Below, piece after piece: positions 17,751 to 25,914 of a stretch of DNA of 64,000 nt (position 1 is its first letter; every line of letters starts with the position of its first letter). Both the position numbers and the translations under genes were made by a program. The stretch lies in the NCBI GenBank assembly GCA_030615855.1, contig JAUWYL010000003.1:1-64000 (forward strand), given 5' to 3'. The DNA comes from a bacterium (GTDB lineage: Bacteria > UBP18 > UBA7526). A model generated the notes under the pieces. The model had not been told where the DNA came from. It saw only the letters and a program-made list of their open reading frames with translations, and did not search any database.

Positions 17751-18659
17751 TTATGCAAGATGCTTAAAAGATTTCAAGAAAAAGACCTTTCTAAAGTCTT
17801 TCTTTATCTTCTTATAAATCTCTTCTGCTTTCTGGTAGTCTTCCGCCAGACCAAAGACTGAAGGGCCAGAGCCACTCATCAAAGCGCCGCAGGCACCCAA
17901 TTCCAAGAGCCTTTTCTTTATCTTACCAATTTGGGGATGCCTGGGAATGACCACTTCCTCTAATCTATTATATAGGCTATTACCTATTTTCTTTACGTTG
18001 CCCGATTTCAGGGCAAACAAAATTATTTTAATACTTTGCGCTTCTTTTGTCAAGTCCTTCAGGTTCTTATTTCTGAGCGAAGCGAAGAAACAAGGTTCTG
18101 ACGAAGTCAGGTTCTTATAGGCCCACTCTGTAGAGACCTCAAAATCAGGGGAGATGAGGACAAAGTAAAGGGTTGGGCTCTGGGGAAGAGGTTTTAGCTT
18201 ATCCCCCCTACCTTTTCCTAAAACCCTTCCTTTTCTCAAGAAGAAAGGAGCGTCTACCCCTATCTCTCGGGCAAGACCGGCTAGTTCTTGATAACTTAAA
18301 CCCAAGTTCCACAACCTATTCAATCCCAGAAGGACACTCGCCCCATTACTTGACCCCCCTCCCAGGCCACTGGCTAGGGGTATTTTCTTATCGAGGGTAA
18401 TCTGGACTCCTCTTTTGATCTTGAGTCTCTCTTTTAAGAGGGAGGCTGCCTGGTAAGCAAGGTTCTCTTTCCCTAAAGGCAGTTCAGGAAGATCGCTCTT
18501 AATTTCTATCTCTTTCTCTATCTCTTTCAGTGTGAGACTATCGAAGAGGTCTACCGTCTCTAGGATGGTCTCCACATTATGGTAGCCATCCCCTCTCTTT
18601 CCCAGGACCTCTAAAAAGAGATTTACCTTGGCTGGTGATTCAATCCTTAGCTCTTTCAA
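17751..18659 (-). CDS. ispE: 4-diphosphocytidyl-2-C-methyl-D-erythritol kinase with a repeat-coded insert
   Basis: IspE phosphorylates CDP-methylerythritol in the MEP isoprenoid pathway. The GHMP-kinase motifs are clear: A-K-V-N-L-F-L at the N-terminus, P-L-A-S-G-L-G-G-G-S-S-N near residue 95, and S-G-S-G-P-S-V-F-G near residue 270. At 302 residues it is about 20 longer than usual. The excess matches residues about 181-200 (L-T-S-S-E-P-C-F-F-A-S-L-R-N-K-N), encoded by a repeat otherwise seen in spacers. The TTG start overlaps the end of the TPR gene by 20 bases. Confidence 0.93.
   Translation of the reverse strand: MKELRIESPAKVNLFLEVLGKRGDGYHNVETILETVDLFDSLTLKEIEKEIEIKSDLPELPLGKENLAYQAASLLKERLKIKRGVQITLDKKIPLASGLGGGSSNGASVLLGLNRLWNLGLSYQELAGLAREIGVDAPFFLRKGRVLGKGRGDKLKPLPQSPTLYFVLISPDFEVSTEWAYKNLTSSEPCFFASLRNKNLKDLTKEAQSIKIILFALKSGNVKKIGNSLYNRLEEVVIPRHPQIGKIKKRLLELGACGALMSGSGPSVFGLAEDYQKAEEIYKKIKKDFRKVFFLKSFKHLA
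18061..18120. repeat. AAGGTTCT/AGGTTCTTAT palindromic element inside ispE
   Basis: The plus strand reads AGGTTCTTATTTCTGAGCG, then AACAAGGTTCTGACGAAGTC, then AGGTTCTTAT. The same words occur in spacers at 8116-8153, 22610-22637 and 45121-45215, and inside gspL at 25500-25595. It keeps the ispE frame open. Confidence 0.85.
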
Positions 18660-20592
18660 GTTCCTTTCTTGCTCTCTTTATCTTCTGCTTAACCTTCTTA
18701 TCCTTCTTAAGTTTATAAGACTTCTCCCAAAAATTAAGTGCTTTCTCTAAGAGGCCCTTCTGCTGGTAGGCATCACCAAGATGGTCGAAGATGATGGGGT
18801 CATCAGAGACAAATCCAATGGCTTTCTCTAAGAGTTCTAAGGCCTTCTCATAATTTCCCTTCTGGTAGTAACCCCATCCCAGGCTATCCAAGAAGTAGCC
18901 ATTCTCCGGTTCAATCTCCAAGGCCTTCTCCACTAACTCCATGGATTCCTCAAGGTTTATTCCCCTCTCAATGTAGAGATAGCCCAGATAATTATAGGCA
19001 TTGGCCAATTTGGGATCCAGTTCTATTGCCTTCCGGAAATTCTCTACCGTCTTCTCGAACTCCCCCCTCTTATCATAGGCCACTCCCAGGTTGAAGTGGA
19101 CCGCTCCATCCTTAGGATTCAAGGAGAGGGATTTCTGGAAAGAGGAGATTGCTTTCTTATAATCCTCTATCCCATTGTAGGCCAGACCGAGGAAGAACCA
19201 GACCTGGGCATTATCTGGTTTTAGTTTGGTGGTCTTCTTGAATACCTTTAGCGTTTTCCTCTTCTCATCTATTTCAGAATAGATGTAACCCAGGTGGAGA
19301 TAGGCCTCTAAGAAGTCCTTCTTTAAGTCGATGACTTTCTTGAACTGGTCCCTTGCCTTCTGATAATCCTTCTTCTCTTCAAATAGGACTCCCAGATAGT
19401 AGTGAGCCCGCACATCCTCTGGTGCTATTTTCAGTACCTTCTGGAAACCTTCTATGGCCTTATCTACCTCTCCCTGATAGTAATAGATCAAGGCTAATCT
19501 CTTAGTTACGCTTATCTCCCTGGGATTTATCTCCAGGATCTTTTCATACTGGGAGAGGGCCTCTTTTAGCTTGTTCTGATTGCAGTAGATCTGGGCCAGG
19601 CGGTTTCGGGCAGTGATATTCTTAGGATCCTTCTTCAATACCTCAAGATATGTTTTCTTTGCCTCTTCTGTCTCATCCTTCAGTTCATATAAGATGCCCA
19701 AGGAGAGGTGGGCCGGAAGGTATTCTGGATTGAGCTCTAAGACCTTCTTATAAGAAGCGATGGCTTTAGCAAACTCTCCCTTTCCACTATAGAGCAGAGC
19801 CAGGTTTAAATGGGTACTTGTATAATCCGGTTCCAGCCTCTCAACCTCCTCATAGGAGTCTATTGCTTTTTCAAAGTCCCCTTCCCTAGCATAGAGGTTC
19901 CCCAGGATGAAGTGGGCCTCAGCATAATCCGGCTCCAGATCTATTGCTCTCTGATAGCATTCCCTGGCTCTTTCTATTCTTCCTTCTTCAATACTTAGGG
20001 TTCCTAAGAAGAAGTAGGTCTGGGGGGAGAGGGGATCAGTCCACATGGATCGGCGAAAGAGTCCTCTGGCTTCTTTGAACTCCTCTATTCTGAAGTAATC
20101 CTTCCCTAAGGCGGTGAGGATGGCACTGGAGTCCGGCTCATACTTTAAAGCCCGCTCATACTGCTTGATGGCCTTCTTGAAATCACCCTCCTCATCATAG
20201 ATAACCCCTAGGCTATAATGAGCATAACCTAAGGGATGAGCGATTCTTTTCTCTTCCTTGGGAGGAGTAAATGGTCTCTCTTCGATCTCAAAGGAGAAGG
20301 AAGCAAGGGGGAAGCAGAATAACCAAGAAACAAGAAACAATAGCCAAACAGAGAATTTCCAATATCCCCGCCTGCCAATCGCCTGAAGGCGATAGCCTGA
20401 TGGCGGGCAGGCAATACCCAATTTCCAATGATCCGGATTAAACATTTGACATTTAAGAATTGAACATTTTGTTAGAAATTGGAAATTAGCCCCTCGCATT
20501 TGCTCGGGATAAACCTTGTCCCGAACCTTTAGGTGAGGGATAATTAGAAATTTAATAGAGTTGTCATTTCTCATTTTAACTTTCTTTATCAA
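18640..20592 (-). CDS. Exported TPR-repeat protein
   Basis: Up to 650 residues with about 14 tandem tetratricopeptide repeats from about residue 115 to 645, typical of scaffold proteins in envelope assembly or secretion. A hydrophobic segment (W-L-L-F-L-V-S-W-L-F-C-F-P-L-A-S) at about 83-99 looks like a signal peptide or anchor, so the true start is probably well inside the long frame. TTG codons at about residues 58-90 and the ATG at about residue 50 are candidates. The leader region contains a GC-rich palindrome (20366-20412) of a repeat family, which blurs the start. Function and partners are unknown. Confidence 0.85.
   Translation of the reverse strand: MIKKVKMRNDNSIKFLIIPHLKVRDKVYPEQMRGANFQFLTKCSILKCQMFNPDHWKLGIACPPSGYRLQAIGRRGYWKFSVWLLFLVSWLFCFPLASFSFEIEERPFTPPKEEKRIAHPLGYAHYSLGVIYDEEGDFKKAIKQYERALKYEPDSSAILTALGKDYFRIEEFKEARGLFRRSMWTDPLSPQTYFFLGTLSIEEGRIERARECYQRAIDLEPDYAEAHFILGNLYAREGDFEKAIDSYEEVERLEPDYTSTHLNLALLYSGKGEFAKAIASYKKVLELNPEYLPAHLSLGILYELKDETEEAKKTYLEVLKKDPKNITARNRLAQIYCNQNKLKEALSQYEKILEINPREISVTKRLALIYYYQGEVDKAIEGFQKVLKIAPEDVRAHYYLGVLFEEKKDYQKARDQFKKVIDLKKDFLEAYLHLGYIYSEIDEKRKTLKVFKKTTKLKPDNAQVWFFLGLAYNGIEDYKKAISSFQKSLSLNPKDGAVHFNLGVAYDKRGEFEKTVENFRKAIELDPKLANAYNYLGYLYIERGINLEESMELVEKALEIEPENGYFLDSLGWGYYQKGNYEKALELLEKAIGFVSDDPIIFDHLGDAYQQKGLLEKALNFWEKSYKLKKDKKVKQKIKRARKELERAKD
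20361..20530. repeat. GC palindrome and AATTTCCAAT words at the start of the TPR gene
   Basis: CCCGCCTGCC...GGCGGGCAGG (20368-20411) encloses ATCGCCTGAAGGCGAT (20378-20393). It is flanked by AATTTCCAATATCC and CAATTTCCAATGATCC. The array continues with ACATTTGACATTTAAG words and CTCGGGATAAACCTTGTCCCGAA. Related GGCGGGCAGGC-type palindromes occur at 57722-57770, 59306-59330 and 63700-63755. Confidence 0.75.
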
Positions 20593-22456
20593 ACACTGCT
20601 GGAGCTATGTAGTCTCCATGTTCTGCTCTTGCCACTTCTAACCTCTTTCTCTCTTCTTCCAATACCTTAAACAGGATATCCGGAGCATCAGGAACCTTTG
20701 TTCTATAGATCTCAACAATCCTTTCGTTTTTTGCTACATTCTCCGGGATCCTTAAGGTGAACTGCTTTACATAATCTTCCTCACTATAATTCTTATCAAG
20801 GACCTCTTTAAATAATTTTTTAAGGTCTTTATACTGGGGGATATAACCAGTAGGAGTCTTAATGGCCTCAACCTCGCCATGTACTCTTCTCTCCATCCAT
20901 TTGAGCCAGATGATCTTATCCTCCACAGCATTCAGATACTCTCCCTCCTTATCCTTCAAGAAGTAATTTACGGAGAAGATGGATGGTGGATTATCTAAGG
21001 TGTTACCAAACTGAAGATTATTATTGATGTATCTGCCTAAGGGGATGGATAAAAAGTCCAGATTGGACATGAGGTTGAACTTCCTCACCCCTTCCTCTCC
21101 CAGAGTAGCGGCAGTAGTCTCTGACTCTAGGGAGGCCCCTTTGGTTATTATCCCATGTTTCCAATCAAAAGATTCTTGTACTGGAACCCAGGTATCTGAA
21201 TCCCGACCCCCATAGATTATCCCCTTTATCTCTACGCCTTGGGGATCGTCTAATTTAGGGTCACAATTCTTAAGGGCATAAAGACTGACGGTATATCTTG
21301 CGTTCTTATGGGCATGGGTTATTTCATTCCCTTTGGCATCCTTCTTTCCTTTAAACCATTCTCCCGAATAATTAACCCCTCTCTCAGGTATCTCTCTCCC
21401 ATCCCCAAGCCAATAAGGAGTCCCCTCTTCAGTCACTAAGATATTAGAGAAGATTACCTCTCCCGGAGAATTGAGAGCCTTCCAAATCAGAGGGTCGTCC
21501 TTGGGATTGACATCCCTGATAATCCCAAATATTCCACATTCAACATTTACCGCATAGACTTTTCCATCCTTCTTTTTCAGATAGGCTATATCATCGCCAA
21601 TGATGGTCTCCCCTTCTATCATAGAGGTTGATGTCTTGCCACAGGCGCTGGGAAATGCTCCCGTGAAATAAGTCACCCTCGCGCCTTTCCCATGGACCCC
21701 CATGATAAGCATATGCTCCGCCAGCCAGCCTTCCCGGGAGGCCTTATGGATGGCCAGGCGCAGGGAGAGCTTCTTGAAACCTACCGTATTTCCCGCATAC
21801 TGGGTATTGGTACTATAAACAATGTGATCCTTTAAGTCTATGTATACTTTACGCTCATCGATGTTCTTACTTACCCCATTCTCAAGAGGACCGGCGCTAT
21901 GAACAACCTTGAAGAATTCCCTGCTTGCTCCCATTCTTTTAAACTCCTCATACCCACTCCGATAAAGAATGCCTTCTGAGTGGGCAACATAAGCCGAATC
22001 GGTTAATTGGACAGCGGGGATGGAGAATTCAGAGTTCGTCGGTCCCAGAGAGAAGAAACAGACAAACATCTCCTTTCCTTCCATAATCTTTTTCAGATAC
22101 TCATGCACCTCTTTGAGCCCCTTCTCTCTATCTATAGCATTGACATCGGGACCTAAACTTACCTCAGGGGGAAGAAGATACTTGGTATTCTCCTTATCCC
22201 TCGCCTGGTCAAAGTAGCCATCGAAATGGATGGTATGGCCATCTATGGCCAGTGACTTTTCTTCTTTCAATTCTTTGGCCCTATTCCTGACATACTGAGC
22301 ATCCTCTAAGGAATCGGTGCGCACGAAGAGAGAGGCTGGATTACAATGCTCGACATACTTTGCTACAAAATCATGAAGCCTGGGATTATCTAACGCCATC
22401 AGTTTCTCATAGTTTTCTCGTTTGCATTTGGCCTTGAGTAACTCTTTATAATTCAT
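20576..22456 (-). CDS. pckG: Phosphoenolpyruvate carboxykinase (GTP)
   Basis: This enzyme interconverts oxaloacetate and PEP with GTP/GDP in gluconeogenesis or anaplerosis. The 626 residues match the GTP-type family. The P-loop region F-P-S-A-C-G-K-T-S contains the reactive cysteine of this class, and G-E-T-I-I-G-D-D-I-A and Y-G-G-R-D-S-D-T are present. It overlaps the long TPR frame by 17 bases, though the true TPR start is probably further downstream. Confidence 0.95.
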   Translation of the reverse strand: MNYKELLKAKCKRENYEKLMALDNPRLHDFVAKYVEHCNPASLFVRTDSLEDAQYVRNRAKELKEEKSLAIDGHTIHFDGYFDQARDKENTKYLLPPEVSLGPDVNAIDREKGLKEVHEYLKKIMEGKEMFVCFFSLGPTNSEFSIPAVQLTDSAYVAHSEGILYRSGYEEFKRMGASREFFKVVHSAGPLENGVSKNIDERKVYIDLKDHIVYSTNTQYAGNTVGFKKLSLRLAIHKASREGWLAEHMLIMGVHGKGARVTYFTGAFPSACGKTSTSMIEGETIIGDDIAYLKKKDGKVYAVNVECGIFGIIRDVNPKDDPLIWKALNSPGEVIFSNILVTEEGTPYWLGDGREIPERGVNYSGEWFKGKKDAKGNEITHAHKNARYTVSLYALKNCDPKLDDPQGVEIKGIIYGGRDSDTWVPVQESFDWKHGIITKGASLESETTAATLGEEGVRKFNLMSNLDFLSIPLGRYINNNLQFGNTLDNPPSIFSVNYFLKDKEGEYLNAVEDKIIWLKWMERRVHGEVEAIKTPTGYIPQYKDLKKLFKEVLDKNYSEEDYVKQFTLRIPENVAKNERIVEIYRTKVPDAPDILFKVLEEERKRLEVARAEHGDYIAPAVFDKES

Positions 22457-22476
22457 GCTATGCTCCCGTAGTTTCT

Positions 22477-22637
22477 AAATTAGACGAGGCAAACGAAGTG
22501 CGTCGTCACAATTATAAATTGGACAAGGCAAACGAAGTGCGTTGTCATATCTTTCCATTACTTTCCTTCACTCTTGAAAGGGATAAGTAAGAGAGATAAT
22601 CATGACTAAATAAGAACCTGACTTCGTCAGAACCTTG
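22477..22637. repeat. Direct repeat of 32 bp and a palindromic element upstream of pckG
   Basis: Two 32-bp near-copies (22477-22508 and 22516-22547) share GCAAACGAAGTGCGT and differ at three positions. A hairpin AAGAACCTGACTTCGTCAG plus AACCTTG lies at 22612-22637; it is the inverse of the element inside ispE. Confidence 0.8.
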
Positions 22638-22643
22638 TTTTGC

Positions 22644-22793
22644 TTATTGAAGTTCCGATACCTCAAAATAGCCACCAATGATCAGGATGGGAGCAGTAGT
22701 GAGGGAGCCTTTCTAGAGATAGAGAAATCCTAAAGCAGCGATCAAGAGGCCCAGTCCAAAAATCATTAGAGTTTTCTTAGTGTCTCTCTTCAC
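22644..22793 (-). pseudogene. Small two-helix membrane protein with an in-frame TAG
   Basis: From GTG 22793 the frame reads M-K-R-D-T-K-K-T-L-M-I-F-G-L-G-L-L-I-A-A, then L-G-F-L-Y-L, then TAG at 22713-22715. It continues in the same frame K-G-S-L-T-T-A-P-I-L-I-I-G-G-Y to TAA at 22644. The two halves look like the two helices of one 49-residue protein; a small two-helix protein with an S-K-G-S-x-T-x-A-P-I-L turn is familiar to me from other bacteria. The AAGGTGCGGG leader is the same as that of radA. A nonsense mutation or a sequence error would explain it. Confidence 0.6.
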
Positions 22794-22862
22794 CCCGCAC
22801 CTTCCCCTTGCTATAACTAAATTAGTTTAGCATACTAAACTCTGGAATGCAAATAAAAAGAA

Positions 22863-22911
22863 AAAGCCCCACCAATATCCCCCTAATATCGAGGGATTCG
22901 GGAGAGGCTTT
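22863..22911 (-). terminator. Rho-independent terminator of the tandem-motif gene
   Basis: On the minus strand AAAGCCTCTCCC pairs with the mirrored GGTGGGGCTTT around an inner CCCTCGATATTAGGG hairpin. It is followed by TTTTTCTTTTTAT. It lies 24 bases after the 22935-23159 gene. Confidence 0.8.
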
Positions 22912-22934
22912 CTCTTTCCTAAAATATTTCTTCC

Positions 22935-23159
22935 CTAACGGCGGGCCATCTTGGCTTCGGCAATGTAACCGGCCTTGTCCAGGTAGTACATATAGCCTTT
23001 TTTTCTAGTGATCTTCTCGGTGCCTACTCTCTTCTTTCTTCCGCCCTTGGTCCTCTTCATGGGTGCCTGCCAGACATAGCCGTCTTTCCCGATGTAGTAA
23101 AGATAGCCTTTCTGCCTCGCAATCTTTTCCTTACCGATTTTCTTTCCCATTCCCTTCAC
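22935..23159 (-). CDS. Small basic protein made of two copies of one motif, function unknown
   Basis: The 74 residues contain two copies of a roughly 25-residue unit: G-K-E-K-I-A-R-Q-K-G-Y-L-Y-Y-I-G-K-D-G-Y, then G-T-E-K-I-T-R-K-K-G-Y-M-Y-Y-L-D-K-A-G-Y. Each ends in a hydrophobic/charged turn. It is strongly basic with no signal peptide, suggesting a nucleic-acid or ribosome contact, but I assign no function. It has its own strong promoter and terminator, so it is a single-gene unit with probably high expression. GGAGGTGAAGGG precedes the ATG. Confidence 0.85.
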   Translation of the reverse strand: MKGMGKKIGKEKIARQKGYLYYIGKDGYVWQAPMKRTKGGRKKRVGTEKITRKKGYMYYLDKAGYIAEAKMARR

Positions 23160-23198
23160 CTCCTTCGTCTACTCTCGAAAATTTTTCAACCAAGAAAT

Positions 23199-23227
23199 AG
23201 TATACTCGAAAAAAGTTGTTTTGTCAA
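23199..23227 (-). promoter_or_regulatory. Sigma-70-type promoter of the tandem-motif gene
   Basis: On the minus strand TTGACA (23227-23222) and TATACT (23204-23199) are separated by exactly 17 bases. The -10 lies about 40 bases upstream of the start codon. Confidence 0.85.
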
Positions 23228-23236
23228 GGAAAATCT

Positions 23237-23779
23237 TTAAATTTTTCTGGGAAGCAAGGTAGAGACTTCAAAGGTGACATTCAGCAGTTCACGTCTAATA
23301 GACTGAGGGGTGATGTGTAGCCTCCGTACTTCTAAGGAGTGGGGTGAACTCTCTACGGAATAAAGATACCTGGTCAATTGTTCCAAGGTAACCGCCCTTA
23401 ACTTGACTCTAACCAGTGACCTCCGATACCTCTCACTCACCACCCTCTCCTCTGGTTTTAGGTAGTCTATTCTCTCCTTAATCCCTGCCTGAGAGGCGAG
23501 GTCCTCTAAGTGAGAGAAAAGGGTAAAGTCGGGAGGCCTTGTGACCATTCTCTCATCAAAGGACTTCAATCTCTCCTCCAGAGTAAGATAACGGCTCTGG
23601 AGATGATACATCTCTTCCAGATCCTTCTCTAACTTTCTATTCACTCTCTCCAGAGTTCTCATTCTCTTGTGGCCAGAGGAGAGAAGTCGGAAGAAGATGA
23701 GAAGGAGGAGAAGGACTATTCCCCCGATAAGAAGAAGCCTCTCCCTTTTGGCTAACCTTATCTTGGGTAGTTTAAACAT
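23237..23779 (-). CDS. gspM: T2SS inner-membrane subunit GspM / PilO-like
   Basis: 180 residues: a short cytoplasmic part, one membrane helix (L-L-L-I-G-G-I-V-L-L-L-L-L-I-F-F, about 14-30), a coiled coil (about 35-75) and a small ferredoxin-like periplasmic domain. This is the layout of GspM and PilO, which pair with GspL/PilN below the secretin. Its ATG overlaps the gspL stop (TAATG). It is the last gene of the T2SS operon. Confidence 0.82.
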   Translation of the reverse strand: MFKLPKIRLAKRERLLLIGGIVLLLLLIFFRLLSSGHKRMRTLERVNRKLEKDLEEMYHLQSRYLTLEERLKSFDERMVTRPPDFTLFSHLEDLASQAGIKERIDYLKPEERVVSERYRRSLVRVKLRAVTLEQLTRYLYSVESSPHSLEVRRLHITPQSIRRELLNVTFEVSTLLPRKI

Positions 23780-25779
23780 TATTCCTTCCTGTGTTTCACA
23801 GTCATTCTGAACTCCACGCTTCTCCCCCTTCTACTCAGATGGGCATCGCTCACCGCGACTTCCGTGAAATAGTCTGAGGCCTCAAGAACCCTTTTGAAGC
23901 GATCGACGAGAGAGAAGTCGGGGAGTGAAGTGCTTCCCCTTATTCTGGTCTCGTCCCAGTCAATGGAAAGGTCCTCTAAACTTATTTCCAAATCTTGGGG
24001 AGTGAGGGAGGAGATTTCTTTCAGGATAGTCAGAGAAGAAAATTCTCTTGGTGAGAGGGCAAGGTCTTCTTCTCTCTTCTCTAAACTGCTCTTCATCTGG
24101 ACTAAGGGATCGACAATATTGGTGACTTCAGGAAAGGTTTTTTTGAAGACTAAGCGAATCTCCTTTTTTAGTTTCGCGCTTCTTTTATTCTTGAGGTAGA
24201 GATGGAGATAGAAGTCCAGAAGGCCCAGGAGAAAGATGGAAAGAAGTAGGATGGTGGCTGGCTTAAGAAGGGGCCGGGCCTCCTCCAATCTCTTGATGAG
24301 GGGCTTCTCCTCCCGGATGAAATTAAGGGATGCCCTGGTCCTGGCCATTCCACGCAAGGCAATCCCCATCGCCTGGGGGAGGAGGGGTCTAGTTTTCTCT
24401 AAAGTAGAGCTATCTAGCGTACTAGAGATCTCCCTTAAGGAAGGAGTAAGAAGCTCCTTTAGGCGCAAGAAAAATGGTCTAGGGAGGGATAGCTTAAAGA
24501 AAGGATTGAAGAGAGAGGTTTCTATATTGAGGCTCTTCTGGAAGTATTCAACTATTTCGGGCAGGCGGGCACTTCCTCCAGTCAATAGGATTTTTTCTAT
24601 ACTCTTATCTGGGTAGAAAGCCAGGAAGGATGAGAAGGTATGCTCTATCTCTTTTATAATTTCATCCAGAACAGGCTCTATCGCCTTTAACTTCTCCTCA
24701 TCGAGCTCTTCCCTCTGGGGCAGAGGCCCTTCTGGGCCGGAGGCCCTCTTTAACTTCTCCGCCTCTTTGAAGCTTACCCCAAATCTCTCTGCCAAAACCT
24801 GGCTGACGTTATCCCCGGCCTTAGGGATACTCCGAGTGAAGAAGAGTCTCCCCTCACTTATAATATCGATTATTGTCTGGCCTGCTCCAAGATTGATAAG
24901 GGCAACGATCTCTTTATCCTCTTTCAGGGCATAGATATTGAAGAGGCTAGTACTATCAAGGTCCACAACCTCTGGCCTAAGCCCCGCCTTATCCAAAATC
25001 CTAAGGTGTTTTTCGATCACTTTCTTGTTGAAGGCAAAGGCTAAGACCAGGGTCCTGTCTGGGAGACGATCATCTACGATATAGAAATCAATAATCGCCT
25101 CTTCCAGGGGAAATGGGAGATGGGGCTCTAACTCATACCTTATTACCTGGCGGATCTTCCTTGAACCCTTAAAGGGCAGGGAGAGCCTCTTAATTACAGA
25201 AGAGGAGGCAGGAAGGGAGGAGATTACTCTTTCTTTTTCTCCTTTAACCCCGCCCATTGGTAAAGGGGCGGGGCGAGCCTGGGAGAGGAGTTCGGCTATT
25301 GTTCGGACAATTATCTCCTCCTCTGCTTCACCCTTCTCTTCCCTGGGAATCTCCTTCTCCCAGAAGTTAAGGAGTCTCACTCCCCTTCTGGTCTTCAATA
25401 ACCGGGTAACTTTTATACTATTTGTCCCGATATCTAGGCCCAGGGCCTCTTTCCCTTTTAGGAATTTCTTTACCTTTACTCCTTTTATTTTCGAACGAAG
25501 TGAGAAAACAAGGTTCTTGAGTGTAGCGAAAGGCTTTCTTATTTTATGAGCAAGGCGAATAAAACAAGGTTCTGTGAAGCAGGTTCTTATTTTGGCCAGA
25601 CCCTTCTTTATCAGGGGGTTTAACCTATTCCGAACGAAATGAGACATCTTCTGGAAGACGGAAAGAAGAAAGCCTTTTACACGAAGAAGAAGAGTCTTAC
25701 TTTTAGTAAAAATAGTGCTCGTTAGTCTCTTCATCCTTCCCATCTTTTCTTTTAGATTGAGTTCCCGAATCTTAAACAT
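23779..25779 (-). CDS. gspL: T2SS subunit GspL (PilM-PilN-like fusion) with two repeat-coded inserts
   Basis: The actin-like PilM/GspL cytoplasmic domain starts at about residue 112 (A-L-G-L-D-I-G-T-N-S-I-K-V) and ends near 480. One membrane helix (about 505-525) and a PilN-like periplasmic domain follow. GspL holds the GspE ATPase to the membrane. The 666-residue length is large for GspL for two reasons. There is an unusual basic extension of about 110 residues, part of which (about 60-95) is encoded by the AAGGTTCT repeat. A mini-hairpin repeat also encodes R-A-S-G-P-E-G-P-L-P-Q near residue 345. The true start could be downstream of the extension. Confidence 0.85.
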   Translation of the reverse strand: MFKIRELNLKEKMGRMKRLTSTIFTKSKTLLLRVKGFLLSVFQKMSHFVRNRLNPLIKKGLAKIRTCFTEPCFIRLAHKIRKPFATLKNLVFSLRSKIKGVKVKKFLKGKEALGLDIGTNSIKVTRLLKTRRGVRLLNFWEKEIPREEKGEAEEEIIVRTIAELLSQARPAPLPMGGVKGEKERVISSLPASSSVIKRLSLPFKGSRKIRQVIRYELEPHLPFPLEEAIIDFYIVDDRLPDRTLVLAFAFNKKVIEKHLRILDKAGLRPEVVDLDSTSLFNIYALKEDKEIVALINLGAGQTIIDIISEGRLFFTRSIPKAGDNVSQVLAERFGVSFKEAEKLKRASGPEGPLPQREELDEEKLKAIEPVLDEIIKEIEHTFSSFLAFYPDKSIEKILLTGGSARLPEIVEYFQKSLNIETSLFNPFFKLSLPRPFFLRLKELLTPSLREISSTLDSSTLEKTRPLLPQAMGIALRGMARTRASLNFIREEKPLIKRLEEARPLLKPATILLLSIFLLGLLDFYLHLYLKNKRSAKLKKEIRLVFKKTFPEVTNIVDPLVQMKSSLEKREEDLALSPREFSSLTILKEISSLTPQDLEISLEDLSIDWDETRIRGSTSLPDFSLVDRFKRVLEASDYFTEVAVSDAHLSRRGRSVEFRMTVKHRKE
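25500..25595. repeat. AAGGTTCT palindromic repeats inside gspL
   Basis: Two element copies (AACAAGGTTCTTGAGTGTAG...TTCTTATTTTATG and AACAAGGTTCTGTGAAGCAG plus GTTCTTATTTTG) keep the gspL frame open in its N-terminal extension. They belong to the family seen inside ispE. Confidence 0.8.
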
Positions 25780-25789
25780 CGTGTCCCTT

Positions 25790-25912
25790 TGTCACTCGGT
25801 TAGGGTTAAGGTTAGGTTGTTAGTTTGGTCGTTGGGTTAGGTTGTTAGTCTTTTTAAACACCTAACCCTCACCAAACTACCATACCCACTACTTTACCCT
25901 AACCCAACTACT
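25790..25912. repeat. GGTTAGGTTGTTAG word array and its inverse
   Basis: GGTTAGGGTTAAGGTTAGG and GGGTTAGGTTGTTAG words are mirrored by CACCTAACCC and CCCTAACCCAACTACTAATC. The spacer separates the C25 protease gene from gspL. Confidence 0.75.
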
Positions 25913-25914
25913 AA

